From positions 299,538 through 361,453 of the forward strand of contig CANLNQ010000002.1 of the NCBI GenBank assembly GCA_947492525.1: a stretch of DNA of 61,916 bases, written 5' to 3'. Source of the stretch: an uncultured Granulosicoccus sp. (GTDB lineage Bacteria; Pseudomonadota; Gammaproteobacteria; Granulosicoccales; Granulosicoccaceae). The position numbers and the translations under genes were made by a program. This document shows positions 1 to 8,367 of this stretch, in pieces; position 1 is the stretch's first letter; the number at the start of each line of letters is the position of its first letter. Under the pieces are notes generated by a model. The model saw nothing but the letters and a program-made list of their open reading frames with translations, was not told the DNA's origin and searched no databases.

Positions 1-408
1 CATGCGTGAGCGTGTCAGGGCACGGTAGATGGTGTCGAACTCTTCGATGTTCAGGGCGCCGTCCGCGTCACTGTCGGCACTGCTCAGTTGCGCTGCCTTG
101 AAGTCCTCGATCTCTGCCAGCGTCACGGCTCCGTCACCGTCGGCATCGACTGTCTTGAGAAGCTTCTGCATGCCGTTGGGTCCGCGATGACCCGACTTGC
201 CGTGCCGAGGTCCTTCAGCCATTCGGCGCTTGTCGTTGTGGCGCTTGCCGTGAGCTCGCTCGCGCTCTGACTTCTGCTCAGGGTCCTGCACCAGCTGTTG
301 ATCGTCACTGGTTTCGTTGCTCTCTTCCTGAGCATTGGCAACAACGCCAACGGTACCCAGAACCAGAGCGGAGGCCAGAATCATTGATATGGATTTAACA
401 GGTTTCAT
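1..408 (-). CDS. EF-hand calcium-binding protein, secreted (C-terminus outside window)
   Basis: The reading frame starts at an ATG at 408 on the minus strand and is still open at base 1, so the C-terminus is missing. The first ~27 residues form a typical Sec signal peptide ending near VANA-QE. A charged linker rich in E, K, R and H follows. Two EF-hand loops are then visible: DADGDGAVTLAEI at about residues 89-101 and DSDADGALNIEEF at about 113-125, both with the canonical D-x-D-x-D-G pattern and a closing Glu. An AGAGGA Shine-Dalgarno stands 6 nt upstream of the ATG. The gene is divergent from an OmpR-type two-component system, and Ca2+-responsive two-component systems are known to control neighbouring small secreted EF-hand proteins, so it is probably a target of that system (inference). 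Confidence 0.85.
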   Translation of the reverse strand, partial: MKPVKSISMILASALVLGTVGVVANAQEESNETSDDQQLVQDPEQKSERERAHGKRHNDKRRMAEGPRHGKSGHRGPNGMQKLLKTVDADGDGAVTLAEIEDFKAAQLSSADSDADGALNIEEFDTIYRALTRSRM

Positions 409-507
409 GTGTATTCCTCTGTGTGTCGATGAAGTTGCGGTCGCGCTGACCGTTGGAATACACGATAGGGGCTGAATCGATCTGAGTTGTGTCAGCCGCC
501 AGGCTGT

Positions 508-556
508 TTTGTCGCGTATCGTCGCAGTTGTCCCCGTTGATACAATTTGCGACAAA
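508..556. promoter_or_regulatory. Inverted repeat in the divergent EF-hand / two-component promoter region
   Basis: TTTGTCGC at 508-515 and its reverse complement GCGACAAA at 549-556 face each other across 33 bp, with arm centres 41 bp apart. They lie in the ~240-bp divergent intergenic region. They could be binding half-sites of the adjacent OmpR-type regulator. The match is perfect but short, so chance is possible. Confidence 0.3.
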
Positions 557-652
557 CTCCTGCTATCCGCCGTATCCGTGGCGGTGCAGAACAGGGATTC
601 AGTCGGCACAATACAAGCTGACTGCCAATTCGAGTGAGGATCAAATCAGCCC

Positions 653-1384
653 ATGCAGGAATTCTCTGAAGTACAGATACTGATCGTCGATGATGAGCGC
701 GACATTCGCGAACCTCTGGGCCAGTACCTGCGCAGCAAGGGCTTTCGCGTACAACTTGCGGCCAACGCTGTGGAGGCGCGCAAGGCGATTGCCGAATCGG
801 CCATTGGTCTTGTCGTGCTGGATGTCATGATGCCGGGAGAAGACGGATTGAGTCTGTGCCGTTGGCTGGTGGCCAATGAAGGTCCGCCGGTCATATTGCT
901 GACCGCGATGGGTGACGACACCGATCGCATTGTCGGCCTGGAGATTGGTGCTGATGACTACCTGGCGAAGCCCTTCAACCCACGAGAGCTGCAGGCGAGG
1001 ATTCGTGCGGTGCTGCGCCGCGTGCCACCACCGGTTCACACCATCTCGAATTCGCTGCGGCGTTTTGCCGGATGGACGCACGATCCGAGCTCGCGTGAAC
1101 TGCGTCACACTGATGGACGGCAGGTCGAACTGACCACCGCCGAGAATCGTCTGCTCGAGGTGCTGCTTGATCATCCGCGCAAGGTGCTCAGCCGTTCCAG
1201 CCTGCTGGATCTGACGGCGGGCCGGGAAGCCAAGGCCTACGACAGAGCCATCGACAATCAGATCAGTCGATTGCGGCGCAAGATCGAACTCGACCCGCAA
1301 CACCCGGTGTTGCTGGTGACTGACTGGGGTGGTGGCTATGCGCTGGCAGCCGATGTCGAGGCCGACGATACAACAGAGACATGA
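653..1384 (+). CDS. OmpR/PhoB-family DNA-binding response regulator
   Basis: Cytosolic transcription factor of a two-component system. The N-terminal receiver domain (about 1-120) has the acidic pair in VDDERD, the phospho-acceptor Asp57 in VVLDVMMPG, the switch Thr in LLTAMG and the conserved Lys in YLAKPF. The C-terminal winged helix (about 140-235) has the family's ENRLLEVLLDHP and DNQISRLRRKIE recognition-helix pattern. At 243 aa it is the normal family length. The stop codon overlaps the start of the downstream histidine kinase (ATGA), so the two are translationally coupled cognate partners. The divergent EF-hand gene is the most obvious nearby target. The signal sensed is not readable from the sequence; calcium or another divalent ion is a reasonable guess. 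Confidence 0.93.
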   Translation: MQEFSEVQILIVDDERDIREPLGQYLRSKGFRVQLAANAVEARKAIAESAIGLVVLDVMMPGEDGLSLCRWLVANEGPPVILLTAMGDDTDRIVGLEIGADDYLAKPFNPRELQARIRAVLRRVPPPVHTISNSLRRFAGWTHDPSSRELRHTDGRQVELTTAENRLLEVLLDHPRKVLSRSSLLDLTAGREAKAYDRAIDNQISRLRRKIELDPQHPVLLVTDWGGGYALAADVEADDTTET

Positions 1385-2847
1385 GCACTGTCCTGTCCAA
1401 GTGGATGCCTGACAGGCTGGCGGGGCGTTTCGCCCTGTTGTTGGCCTGTGCGCTGATCGTGGCCAATGTCCTCGCCTTGCTGGTGCTCTCGCTGGAACGG
1501 GCGCGCTGGGGGCGCGATTCACGTGATAATCGTGAGCTGGAGCGGATCGTTGCACTGGTGCCGGTGCTGGAGTCCGTCGAACCGGCCTTGCGTCCTGCCA
1601 TTGTCAGCAATGCCTCGACCCGGGTTGCCAGAATCGAATTGAGTGAACAGCCGCTGATTGCCAGCACTGCCGACAATTCCCGGTCGCGTTCCTTGCAGGA
1701 GCGGCTCAGCCAATCTCTCTCACCGCGCCGGGTCTACGTGATGGCAGGCGCACACAGAGTGCCCGACAATCGACGAGATGGATCTCAAGGCAGGGATTCG
1801 CGGCGACCGCCGACGCAGAGGCCTCCCCGGGAAATCATTGGCGTGTCGATCCAACTTGCCATCGCGGGCGATGAGTCTGCAGCGGGAGCCGAGAAGAGTC
1901 TTTCCACGGCCGCGAGTCCGGATGCGCGCGGTGGCTTGAAATCGGGCGGGTGGGTCAACGTCATCGCAAGGAGCGAGCCGCAATCTCAAGACCAGGCGGC
2001 AGCACTACTCGGCGATCGCGTGTTCTATCTCATACTGGGGCTCTCTCTGCTGTCGGTTCTTGGTGTGGGTTTGTGGTTCGTGCGTCGCCTGACGCAGCCC
2101 CTCGCCCTGCTGGCAGACGCCGCACAAGCGGCAGGTCGTGGCGATCGATCAGCCAGAGTGCCGGAGGAGGGGGCCCGTGAGGTGCGCGAAGCCGCTGCGG
2201 CATTCAATGCCATGCAAGCGCAGATTGCACGCTTCGATGCCGAGCGAACACGGACCCTGGGCGCGGTGGGTCATGACCTGCGCACCCCGATCACCAGTCT
2301 GCGGATTCGTGCGGAAATGCTGGACGATGAGCTACGTGATCCCATGGTGAGAACCCTGGATGAAATGACGGTCATGGCCAATGGACTGGTCGCCTTTGCG
2401 CGAGGCAATGCGCAGAGTGAGGAGGTGCAGAGTGTGGATCTGGATGAGCTGCTTCGGCATCTGTGCCAGGAGAGGGGCGCGAGCTACACCTCCGGTAAGG
2501 CGCAGATGATAAAGGCAAGGCCGGTTGCCTTGCTACGGGCCATCGGCAACCTGGTCGATAACGCCATTCGCTATGGATCGGTTGCAAGAGTGTCACTGGA
2601 ACGCAGTACCGATAGCGTCATCGTCGTCATCGAAGATGATGGTCCGGGGATCCCGGAAGAGAGAATGGAGGCGGTTTTCGAACCCTTTGTCAGAGGTGAT
2701 GACAGTCGTAACAGCGAAACCGGTGGCGCCGGGCTTGGCCTGTCGATAGCCCTGTCCATCATCAGGTCTCATGGTGGCACGCTGACCCTGCATAACCGCA
2801 AGCCATCGGGCCTGAAGGCCTGCGTGGAACTGCCAGTTACAGAATAG
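1381..2847 (+). CDS. Membrane sensor histidine kinase (HAMP-HisKA-HATPase)
   Basis: Inner-membrane sensor of 488 aa. The first transmembrane helix is at about residues 15-38 and the second at about 210-232. Between them lies a periplasmic region of ~170 residues that contains a low-complexity Arg/Pro/Asp stretch and no sensor fold I recognise. A HAMP linker follows, then HisKA with the phospho-acceptor His298 in VGHDLRTP, and a HATPase_c domain with the N box NLVDNAIRYG, G1 box EDDGPGIP and G2 box GAGLGLS. The start overlaps the response regulator stop by 4 nt. After autophosphorylation it should phosphorylate Asp57 of that regulator. The ligand is unknown; the divergent EF-hand gene hints at cation sensing. 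Confidence 0.92.
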   Translation: MSTVLSKWMPDRLAGRFALLLACALIVANVLALLVLSLERARWGRDSRDNRELERIVALVPVLESVEPALRPAIVSNASTRVARIELSEQPLIASTADNSRSRSLQERLSQSLSPRRVYVMAGAHRVPDNRRDGSQGRDSRRPPTQRPPREIIGVSIQLAIAGDESAAGAEKSLSTAASPDARGGLKSGGWVNVIARSEPQSQDQAAALLGDRVFYLILGLSLLSVLGVGLWFVRRLTQPLALLADAAQAAGRGDRSARVPEEGAREVREAAAAFNAMQAQIARFDAERTRTLGAVGHDLRTPITSLRIRAEMLDDELRDPMVRTLDEMTVMANGLVAFARGNAQSEEVQSVDLDELLRHLCQERGASYTSGKAQMIKARPVALLRAIGNLVDNAIRYGSVARVSLERSTDSVIVVIEDDGPGIPEERMEAVFEPFVRGDDSRNSETGGAGLGLSIALSIIRSHGGTLTLHNRKPSGLKACVELPVTE

Positions 2848-3087
2848 TCATTGTTGTCGGCAAGGCGCCGTGAAGGCGCTGTGCCGCGGTGACGGCAAGA
2901 GGCATGTCAAATCTGCCTGAATGTCTTGTCAACCAAAAGCCATCAGCTGCGTTGATCCCCCCAAGGCAAGAGTTTCAGTGCCTGTCACGATTAGCAACTG
3001 ATGGATTGAATGATGACACTCAGCAGGACATCTCTCTACACAGCCGACCTATCCACGGTGTCTGTACGCAGCCACGCCGGGGACGCC

Positions 3088-4038
3088 ATGAACGCATCGC
3101 CTCATGGAAACGTCTCCCCCTCACCACAAGGCATCGCTACACGCCAGGCGCCAGCCACCTGCGGTGAGCTCATGCAGGGCGCAATCGACGGCCAGGATTT
3201 TCTGGTCAACTGCCCGATCGATCTCTATGCACAGGCGACACTCATTCCCGCAGACACCAGTGGTCTGTCGGTGCGTGATGCAAGCAGTTATTCCAAGGTC
3301 GCAAACGCGGTGGCATTGCTCGATGCGTATATCGAGCAGCAGAAACTACCGGAAAGAATGGTTCTGCCAGCGTCTCTGGCTGGCCATGAACTGGTGGTCT
3401 CGAGCCGTATCCCCAGAGGCAAGGGCATGGCCTCCAGCTCCGCTGATCTGGCAGCGGCGCTGAGCGTTGCCTGTGATTTTCGCGGAGTGAAGCTGTCAGC
3501 AGTCGAGCTGTCGAGGTTGATTGCACGTGTCGAGCCGACGGACAGTGTTCATTTGCCGGGTATCGGGCATGTCAATCATCTCAGCGGTGCAGTGCACGCC
3601 TGTCTGCCAGCTCCCGATGACTTGAGTGTGGTGGTCGTGGATTGCGGAGGCGAGATCGACACAGTGACGTTTGACCGGGACCACGCTCGTGAAGTCTACC
3701 GCAAGGCGCGGGCAAAGGTCGTCTCCACGCTTGCGTTGATGACCATCAGTCTGCGTTTGGGAGACTCTTTGGGTATCGCGCTGGCTGCCACCATCAGCGC
3801 CAGACTCAGTCAACAGATTCTGCCAAAGGCGCCCTTTGATGATCTGCTGGAGAGCTGCACACGTGACGGTGCTCTGGGAGTCAATTGTGCGCACAGCGGA
3901 ACGGTGCTGGGGGTGCTGTATCGCAGCAGCGACGGCATCGGTGAAAGGCTGCAGGAATCCATCACGCGTCGCTTCGGTGATGACCTGACCATCATCGGCA
4001 ATCACCGAGTGGTCACTGGAGGTTGTCATGCACGCTGA
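3088..4038 (+). CDS. pduX: PduX-like L-threonine kinase (GHMP superfamily)
   Basis: Predicted to phosphorylate L-threonine on its hydroxyl with ATP, giving O-phospho-L-threonine, a precursor of the aminopropanol linker of cobalamin. The N-terminus carries the family hallmark PATCGELMQG. The GHMP ATP-binding loop PRGKGMASSSAD is near residues 109-120, and a C-terminal Gly-rich element (VTGG) is present. The length of 316 aa is close to enterobacterial PduX. I chose the ATG at 3088, preceded by GGGGA, over in-frame ATGs at 3010 and 3013, because the latter add a nonconserved 26-residue leader with no clear ribosome site. It overlaps the next gene, a phosphothreonine decarboxylase-like enzyme, by 11 bp; together they would make (R)-1-amino-2-propanol phosphate. 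No other B12 gene and no B12 riboswitch is visible nearby. Confidence 0.82.
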   Translation: MNASPHGNVSPSPQGIATRQAPATCGELMQGAIDGQDFLVNCPIDLYAQATLIPADTSGLSVRDASSYSKVANAVALLDAYIEQQKLPERMVLPASLAGHELVVSSRIPRGKGMASSSADLAAALSVACDFRGVKLSAVELSRLIARVEPTDSVHLPGIGHVNHLSGAVHACLPAPDDLSVVVVDCGGEIDTVTFDRDHAREVYRKARAKVVSTLALMTISLRLGDSLGIALAATISARLSQQILPKAPFDDLLESCTRDGALGVNCAHSGTVLGVLYRSSDGIGERLQESITRRFGDDLTIIGNHRVVTGGCHAR

Positions 4039-5137
4039 ATCCACGCAGACCCTGTTCGCCACAGAGGCGCATAATCCGGCATTCTTCAGTGTTCGGCAGG
4101 TTGTCGAAAACCAGGAAGAACCGATCGATTTCTGTGTGCCCGTGAATCGACACTTCCCGCCACCGTCACTGCTGGAAGACATACAGGCGGCGCTGCCTGA
4201 TATCGTCAAATACTACCCTGACTACGCGGAGGTGCATCAGGAGGCGTTATCGCAGCTCACCGGTGTGCCCGCTGCGCAGATCGTTGTCGCCAACGGCTCC
4301 ACGGAATTGATCACCATGCTGTGCCAGCAAGCCTCAGGGCCGATGGCCACCTGTACGCCGACCTTCGGTCAGTGGACAGATCTGCCGGAAACGCACGGTG
4401 TGCCCGTCCATTACATTCAACGAGAAGCCGAGCGTGATCACGTACTGTCCGTTGCCGATATCGTCAGCGTTGTTCGGGAAAAGGGTGTCAGAACACTCGT
4501 GCTGTCCAACCCCAACAATCCGACCGGTGCGGCAATGCCGATCAAGGCGATTCGCGAGTTGCTGCGACAACTCTCCGACCTGCCGTTGATCATCATTGAT
4601 GAATCGTTCATCGACTATTCCAACGTCGGTAGCGCCGAGAACATGGTGGAGCTTGCCAGAAACCTGGTCGTCGTCAAGAGCCTCGGCAAATCACTGGGCT
4701 GGCATGGGCTGCGACTCGGGTATGCCGTGACCCACGAGCAACGGGCTGCGCAGATTCGCAAACAGCTTCCGTTCTGGAACATCAACGGTCTGGCAGCCTT
4801 CGTCCTGCAGCGAGTAGCCACCCTGCGCTCCGAGCTCAGAGCGAGTTTTGCCAAAACCGACCTGGACCGGCAGGCATTCGTGGCCGGGCTGAAAACCGTC
4901 GAGAAGCTGCATGTCTTTCCGTCCCACGCCAATTTCGTGTTTGTCGAGCTGGCGCCGGGTATCTCCGGGAAGGCTCTGAGAAATGCCTTGCTCGAGAAAC
5001 ACGGTTGCTTCATCCGCGAATGCAGCAACAAACGAGGCTCCAGCGAAAGCTATCTCCGGCTGGCTGTCAATCTGCCTGCCGAGAACGATCGCCTGATCGC
5101 CGCCATCCGATCCTTGCTTGAGGAACAAGCCATCTGA
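4028..5137 (+). CDS. CobD/CobC-like L-threonine-O-3-phosphate decarboxylase (PLP, fold type I)
   Basis: PLP enzyme of the HisC/CobD branch, 369 aa. Diagnostic motifs are NPNNPTG near residue 160, the IIIDESF segment with the PLP-pyridine Asp, and the Schiff-base Lys221 in the segment GKSLGWHGLRLGY. By itself the protein could be a histidinol-phosphate aminotransferase relative. The overlap with a PduX-type threonine kinase argues for O-phospho-L-threonine decarboxylase, which supplies (R)-1-aminopropan-2-yl phosphate for the cobalamin nucleotide loop. A few close homologues accept O-phosphoserine and make ethanolamine phosphate for norcobamides; substrate choice cannot be decided by eye. A long perfect hairpin follows 35 bp downstream. 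Confidence 0.75.
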   Translation: MHAESTQTLFATEAHNPAFFSVRQVVENQEEPIDFCVPVNRHFPPPSLLEDIQAALPDIVKYYPDYAEVHQEALSQLTGVPAAQIVVANGSTELITMLCQQASGPMATCTPTFGQWTDLPETHGVPVHYIQREAERDHVLSVADIVSVVREKGVRTLVLSNPNNPTGAAMPIKAIRELLRQLSDLPLIIIDESFIDYSNVGSAENMVELARNLVVVKSLGKSLGWHGLRLGYAVTHEQRAAQIRKQLPFWNINGLAAFVLQRVATLRSELRASFAKTDLDRQAFVAGLKTVEKLHVFPSHANFVFVELAPGISGKALRNALLEKHGCFIRECSNKRGSSESYLRLAVNLPAENDRLIAAIRSLLEEQAI

Positions 5138-5172
5138 TCGTGCCTTGCGGCAGTCAGAGTCAGCTCTCGTAT

Positions 5173-5198
5173 CAGGGATGCTCGCCAGAGCATCCCTG
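5173..5198 (+). terminator. Strong hairpin after the threonine kinase/decarboxylase pair
   Basis: Perfect 11-bp arms, CAGGGATGCTC at 5173-5183 and GAGCATCCCTG at 5188-5198, enclose a GCCA loop. No T-tract follows, so it is either a Rho-assisted or processing hairpin, or a 5' structure for the peroxidase mRNA that starts 31 bp later. Confidence 0.55.
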
Positions 5199-5228
5199 CC
5201 AACTACACGGTAATTGCAAGAAAAATTC

Positions 5229-7238
5229 ATGAGTCAACAGAAAACAACAATGCAACCCCTTGTCTCGAAAAGTCCCGGTGTTCTGCACCTTGCCTCGGGC
5301 TTCGTTGTGCTATGCCTGATTGCGGTGGTGGCAGGTGCCAGTGAGAAGCAGGACAGAGACAAAGAGTCCTATCGGGATCTGCAGTCGCTTGATGGACAGA
5401 ACAACAATCGCCGGAAGCCCTTGTCCGGTGCTGCCAATACAGCCTACCAACGACTGGCTCCGGCGAATTATGCCGATGGCATCTCGGTACCGGCGGAAGG
5501 GCCTGAGGCACGGTATATCAGCAATCGCATCTTCGAAGACCATGCGCAGAATCTGTTCTCGGAAAACAGCGTGACTCAATGGGCCTACAACTGGGGCCAG
5601 TTCATCGATCATACGATCGGATTGAGAGGTAGCAGTGAAGAGATTCTGCTGATGAGCTACGACGAGTCTGATCCGCTGGAACTGTTTGCCCACGGCGAAG
5701 GTGATTTTGAAACCACTCGCAGCGCAGCAGTGGAGGGCAGTGGCATCGACAGTGCGCGAGAACAGTTGAACACGGTCAGCAGCTATATCGACGCCTGGGC
5801 CGTCTATGGCGGAACAGAAGAGCGCCTTGAGTGGTTGCGTGAGGGACCTGTTGATGGTGATATGACGAACAACGGAGCCCGGCTTCTGCTGACATCGGAG
5901 CAGTATCTTCCCAGAGCCACCGAGCGTGGTGATGCGAGTCTTGCGCCGATGATGGAACGTCTGGGCAACCTGCTTTTTTCACCGGATGCAGACGAACAGA
6001 CCATCATTGCCGGTGATATTCGCGCCAACGAGAACATTGCCTTGACGACGGTGCAGACCTTGTTTGCCAGAGAACATAATCGCATCGTGGATGCGCTGCC
6101 AGAGGATTGGTCCGAACAGCGCAAGTTCGACACGGCACGACGTCTTGTCATCGCTACACAGCAATACATCACCTACGAAGAATTTCTGCCGGCGCTGGGT
6201 GTCGAGCTAGACCCCGCCAGGCATTATCGCGCGGATGTCGATACAAGCGTCAGTAACGAGTTTGCCACCGTCGGTTTCAGGGCGCATAGCATGATCCACG
6301 GAGAGATCGAGGTGGAAGCACCGGCCAGCCGCTACGACGAGAGCCTGTTGAGTGAGTTCGCGGACATCGGAATCGAAATGGAATTCGGTGAGGAGGGTAG
6401 TGGGGCCATCGAACTGGCGGTGCCACTGAATGTGGCCTTTCACCGTCCTCAGCTTGTGACGCAACTGGGGCTCGAGCCGTTGCTGGCAGGTCTGGGAGGA
6501 GAGCCGCAATACCGCAATGACGAACAGATCGACAATCAGCTACGCAGTGTGCTGTTCCAGATTCCCGTCGAGCGTGCACCGGAGTCCATGGATTGTCTGG
6601 ATGGACCCACCTTGAATGAGTGTTTTGTCTTGATCAATGATATCGGTGTGCTGGATATCGTGCGCGGCCGGGAACACGGCATGGCCAGCTACAACACCCT
6701 GCGCAAGGCCTATGGTCTCGATGAAGTGGCCAGCTTCAGCGAGCTGACAGGTGAGTCCAGTGAATCGTTTCCCGAGGACGATCCATTGATTGATATCAAC
6801 GACCCGATCAATGACCCGGACATACTGGATTTCGTGGAATTGCGTGATATCGATGGTCAACTGCTGGAACTGGGCTCCGAAGCTGCCGACAGCGATGCAG
6901 TCAGCGGCGTGCGTCGGACCACTCTGGCAGCCAGGCTGAAAGGGGTCTACGGCGATATCGACAGGGTTGATGCCTTTGTCGGCATGGTTTCCGAGCCGCA
7001 CCTGCCGGGTAGTGAGTTCGGTGAGCTGCAGCTGGCCATCTGGAAGCAGCAGTTCGAAAACCTGCGCGACGGTGATCGCTTCTTCTATCGCTGGAATCGT
7101 GCATTGCAATCCCTGTTGAAACAACCTGAGCTGCGTGGCCTGAGCTACCGCCAGACACTGGCTGATGTGATCGTCAACAATTCGGAACTGGATTACGAGG
7201 ATATTCAGGAAAACATGTTCTTCAGCGAAGCTGATTGA
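5229..7238 (+). CDS. Secreted animal-type (cyclooxygenase superfamily) haem peroxidase
   Basis: Exported haem peroxidase of 669 aa from the ATG at 5229; an upstream in-frame ATG at 5214 would add five residues. An N-terminal hydrophobic segment (about residues 15-35, ending VVAGASE) looks like a signal peptide. The animal-peroxidase signature is clear: NWGQFIDH with distal His128, FAREHNR near residue 281 with the catalytic Arg, and FRAHSMIHGEI with the candidate proximal haem ligand His353. The Asp that usually follows the distal His and binds Ca2+ is Thr here, as in many bacterial members. Such enzymes oxidise halides or phenolics with H2O2. It stands alone; I see no didomain fusion, RTX repeats or secretion partner. 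The link to the upstream kinase/decarboxylase pair is positional only. Confidence 0.88.
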   Translation: MSQQKTTMQPLVSKSPGVLHLASGFVVLCLIAVVAGASEKQDRDKESYRDLQSLDGQNNNRRKPLSGAANTAYQRLAPANYADGISVPAEGPEARYISNRIFEDHAQNLFSENSVTQWAYNWGQFIDHTIGLRGSSEEILLMSYDESDPLELFAHGEGDFETTRSAAVEGSGIDSAREQLNTVSSYIDAWAVYGGTEERLEWLREGPVDGDMTNNGARLLLTSEQYLPRATERGDASLAPMMERLGNLLFSPDADEQTIIAGDIRANENIALTTVQTLFAREHNRIVDALPEDWSEQRKFDTARRLVIATQQYITYEEFLPALGVELDPARHYRADVDTSVSNEFATVGFRAHSMIHGEIEVEAPASRYDESLLSEFADIGIEMEFGEEGSGAIELAVPLNVAFHRPQLVTQLGLEPLLAGLGGEPQYRNDEQIDNQLRSVLFQIPVERAPESMDCLDGPTLNECFVLINDIGVLDIVRGREHGMASYNTLRKAYGLDEVASFSELTGESSESFPEDDPLIDINDPINDPDILDFVELRDIDGQLLELGSEAADSDAVSGVRRTTLAARLKGVYGDIDRVDAFVGMVSEPHLPGSEFGELQLAIWKQQFENLRDGDRFFYRWNRALQSLLKQPELRGLSYRQTLADVIVNNSELDYEDIQENMFFSEAD

Positions 7239-7260
7239 GGAGCGATACCTTCAGTACAGG

Positions 7261-7386
7261 CCCGGTGTGCCCGGTGTGCCCGGTGTGCCCGGTGTGCCCG
7301 GTGTGCCCGGTGTGCTCGGTGTGCTCAGTGTGCTCAGTGTGCTCAGTGTGCTCAGTGTGCTCAGTGTGCTCAGTGTGCTCAGTGTG
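7261..7386. repeat. 9-bp tandem repeat array, 14 units in two variants
   Basis: Six copies of CCCGGTGTG (7261-7314), one hybrid CTCGGTGTG (7315-7323) and seven copies of CTCAGTGTG (7324-7386), all contiguous. Because 9 is a multiple of 3, every frame stays open and gives artificial PGV/LSV or TPG/TLS polymers. I regard those reading frames as repeat artefacts. The array begins 22 bp after the peroxidase stop. Confidence 0.95.
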
Positions 7387-7827
7387 CTGGCACGCCGGGC
7401 CGGGCTAGCCTGTGCGCATTCATCGAAAGATGAATCCACGCCTGACCAGGGTGGGGCGTGTCGGGTATCGGCGTGAACGGGGACGAGCGAAGCAGTTATC
7501 CCGATGAGACGTCTCCGTTTTGAGAAGTCCATTGGCCTGAGCCATCGGACACTTCATGAATACACCAATCAACGCTACAGATTTCATGCCAAGGGTGAAT
7601 TCGGGCACTCTCGCGCCCGATAAGTTACTGGCAGGAAAGGTGTGCGTCGAACCTTCTGAGAATGATCAGGGGAGCGCGGATTCGCTGTGCGGCGATGTCT
7701 CCTGCTGAACCATGGTGGCCCACGCACGGGCGGTTCCATGACACGGTCAGACAGCTTGTCTCGCGCAGATTCATGAGACGCTCGGTCTGCCACTCATTCA
7801 ACCGACGACAGGTCTGGGGGCTGCTTC
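7387..7827. other. Non-coding gap upstream of the H-NOX operon
   Basis: About 440 bp with no reading frame that resembles a protein family, no tRNA-like fold and no riboswitch I recognise. It presumably contains the promoter of the H-NOX operon, but no clear -35/-10 pair stands out. Confidence 0.5.
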
Positions 7828-8367
7828 ATGAAGGGGATCGTTTTCAACATATTTGCCGATCTTGTGACAGACAATTTCGGCATGGAAGTGTGGGACAGCT
7901 TGATACAGGAAACATCACCTGCCTCCGGCGCTGTCTATACCAGCGGTGAAGTCTATCCGGATGGAGAACTCATCGCCTACGTCACCGCCCTGTCCGGCAT
8001 CACCGGGGCAGCCCCGGCCGACCTGGTCAGGACATTCGGTACCTACACGATGCACAAGTTCTACAAGCTGCATCCCGAATTCATGGCAGAGCATACGGCC
8101 AAGAGTTTTCTTCAAAGCGTGCATGACGTGGTTCACGTGGAGGTCAAGAAACTGCATCCGGACACCCTGCTGCCCGAGTTTGCCTACGAAAGCACGGGTG
8201 ATAAACAGCTGACCATGCTGTATTGCTCCCCTCGAAAGCTATGCCATCTGGCAGAAGGTCTGATCGTGGGTACGGGTGAGATATTCGATGAGCAGATCGA
8301 TCTGGTTCATGCCGAGTGCATGCATCAGGGGGCCGCTCAATGTCGTCTGGAGCTCGACTTTGCCTAG
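7828..8367 (+). CDS. hnoX: H-NOX haem nitric-oxide sensor protein
   Basis: Stand-alone cytosolic H-NOX (HNOB) gas sensor, 179 aa, the usual bacterial length. It begins with the family N-terminus MKGIVFN. The proximal haem ligand is His103 in VVHVEVKKLHP. The haem-propionate clamp Y-x-S-x-R is intact as Tyr132-Cys-Ser134-Pro-Arg136. No distal-pocket Tyr typical of O2-binding members is obvious, so NO selectivity is more likely (inference). The 3' end overlaps the start of a histidine kinase, matching the H-NOX/HnoK pairs of Vibrio and Shewanella in which NO-bound H-NOX inhibits kinase autophosphorylation. The downstream response regulator completes a three-gene NO-responsive pathway. Confidence 0.95.
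   Translation: MKGIVFNIFADLVTDNFGMEVWDSLIQETSPASGAVYTSGEVYPDGELIAYVTALSGITGAAPADLVRTFGTYTMHKFYKLHPEFMAEHTAKSFLQSVHDVVHVEVKKLHPDTLLPEFAYESTGDKQLTMLYCSPRKLCHLAEGLIVGTGEIFDEQIDLVHAECMHQGAAQCRLELDFA

Noticed and set aside
2848..3087. Cobalamin riboswitch upstream of the pduX-like gene
   Set aside because: No B12-box-like sequence is visible in the 240-bp leader.
7261..7386. CRISPR array
   Set aside because: Units are contiguous 9-mers without spacers. No cas gene is present. The 12-bp and 24-bp repeats elsewhere fail for the same reason.
7251..7532. Collagen-like or Leu-Ser-rich reading frames on both strands over the 9-bp repeat
   Set aside because: They exist only because a 9-bp repeat keeps all frames open; there is no ribosome site or conserved flank.
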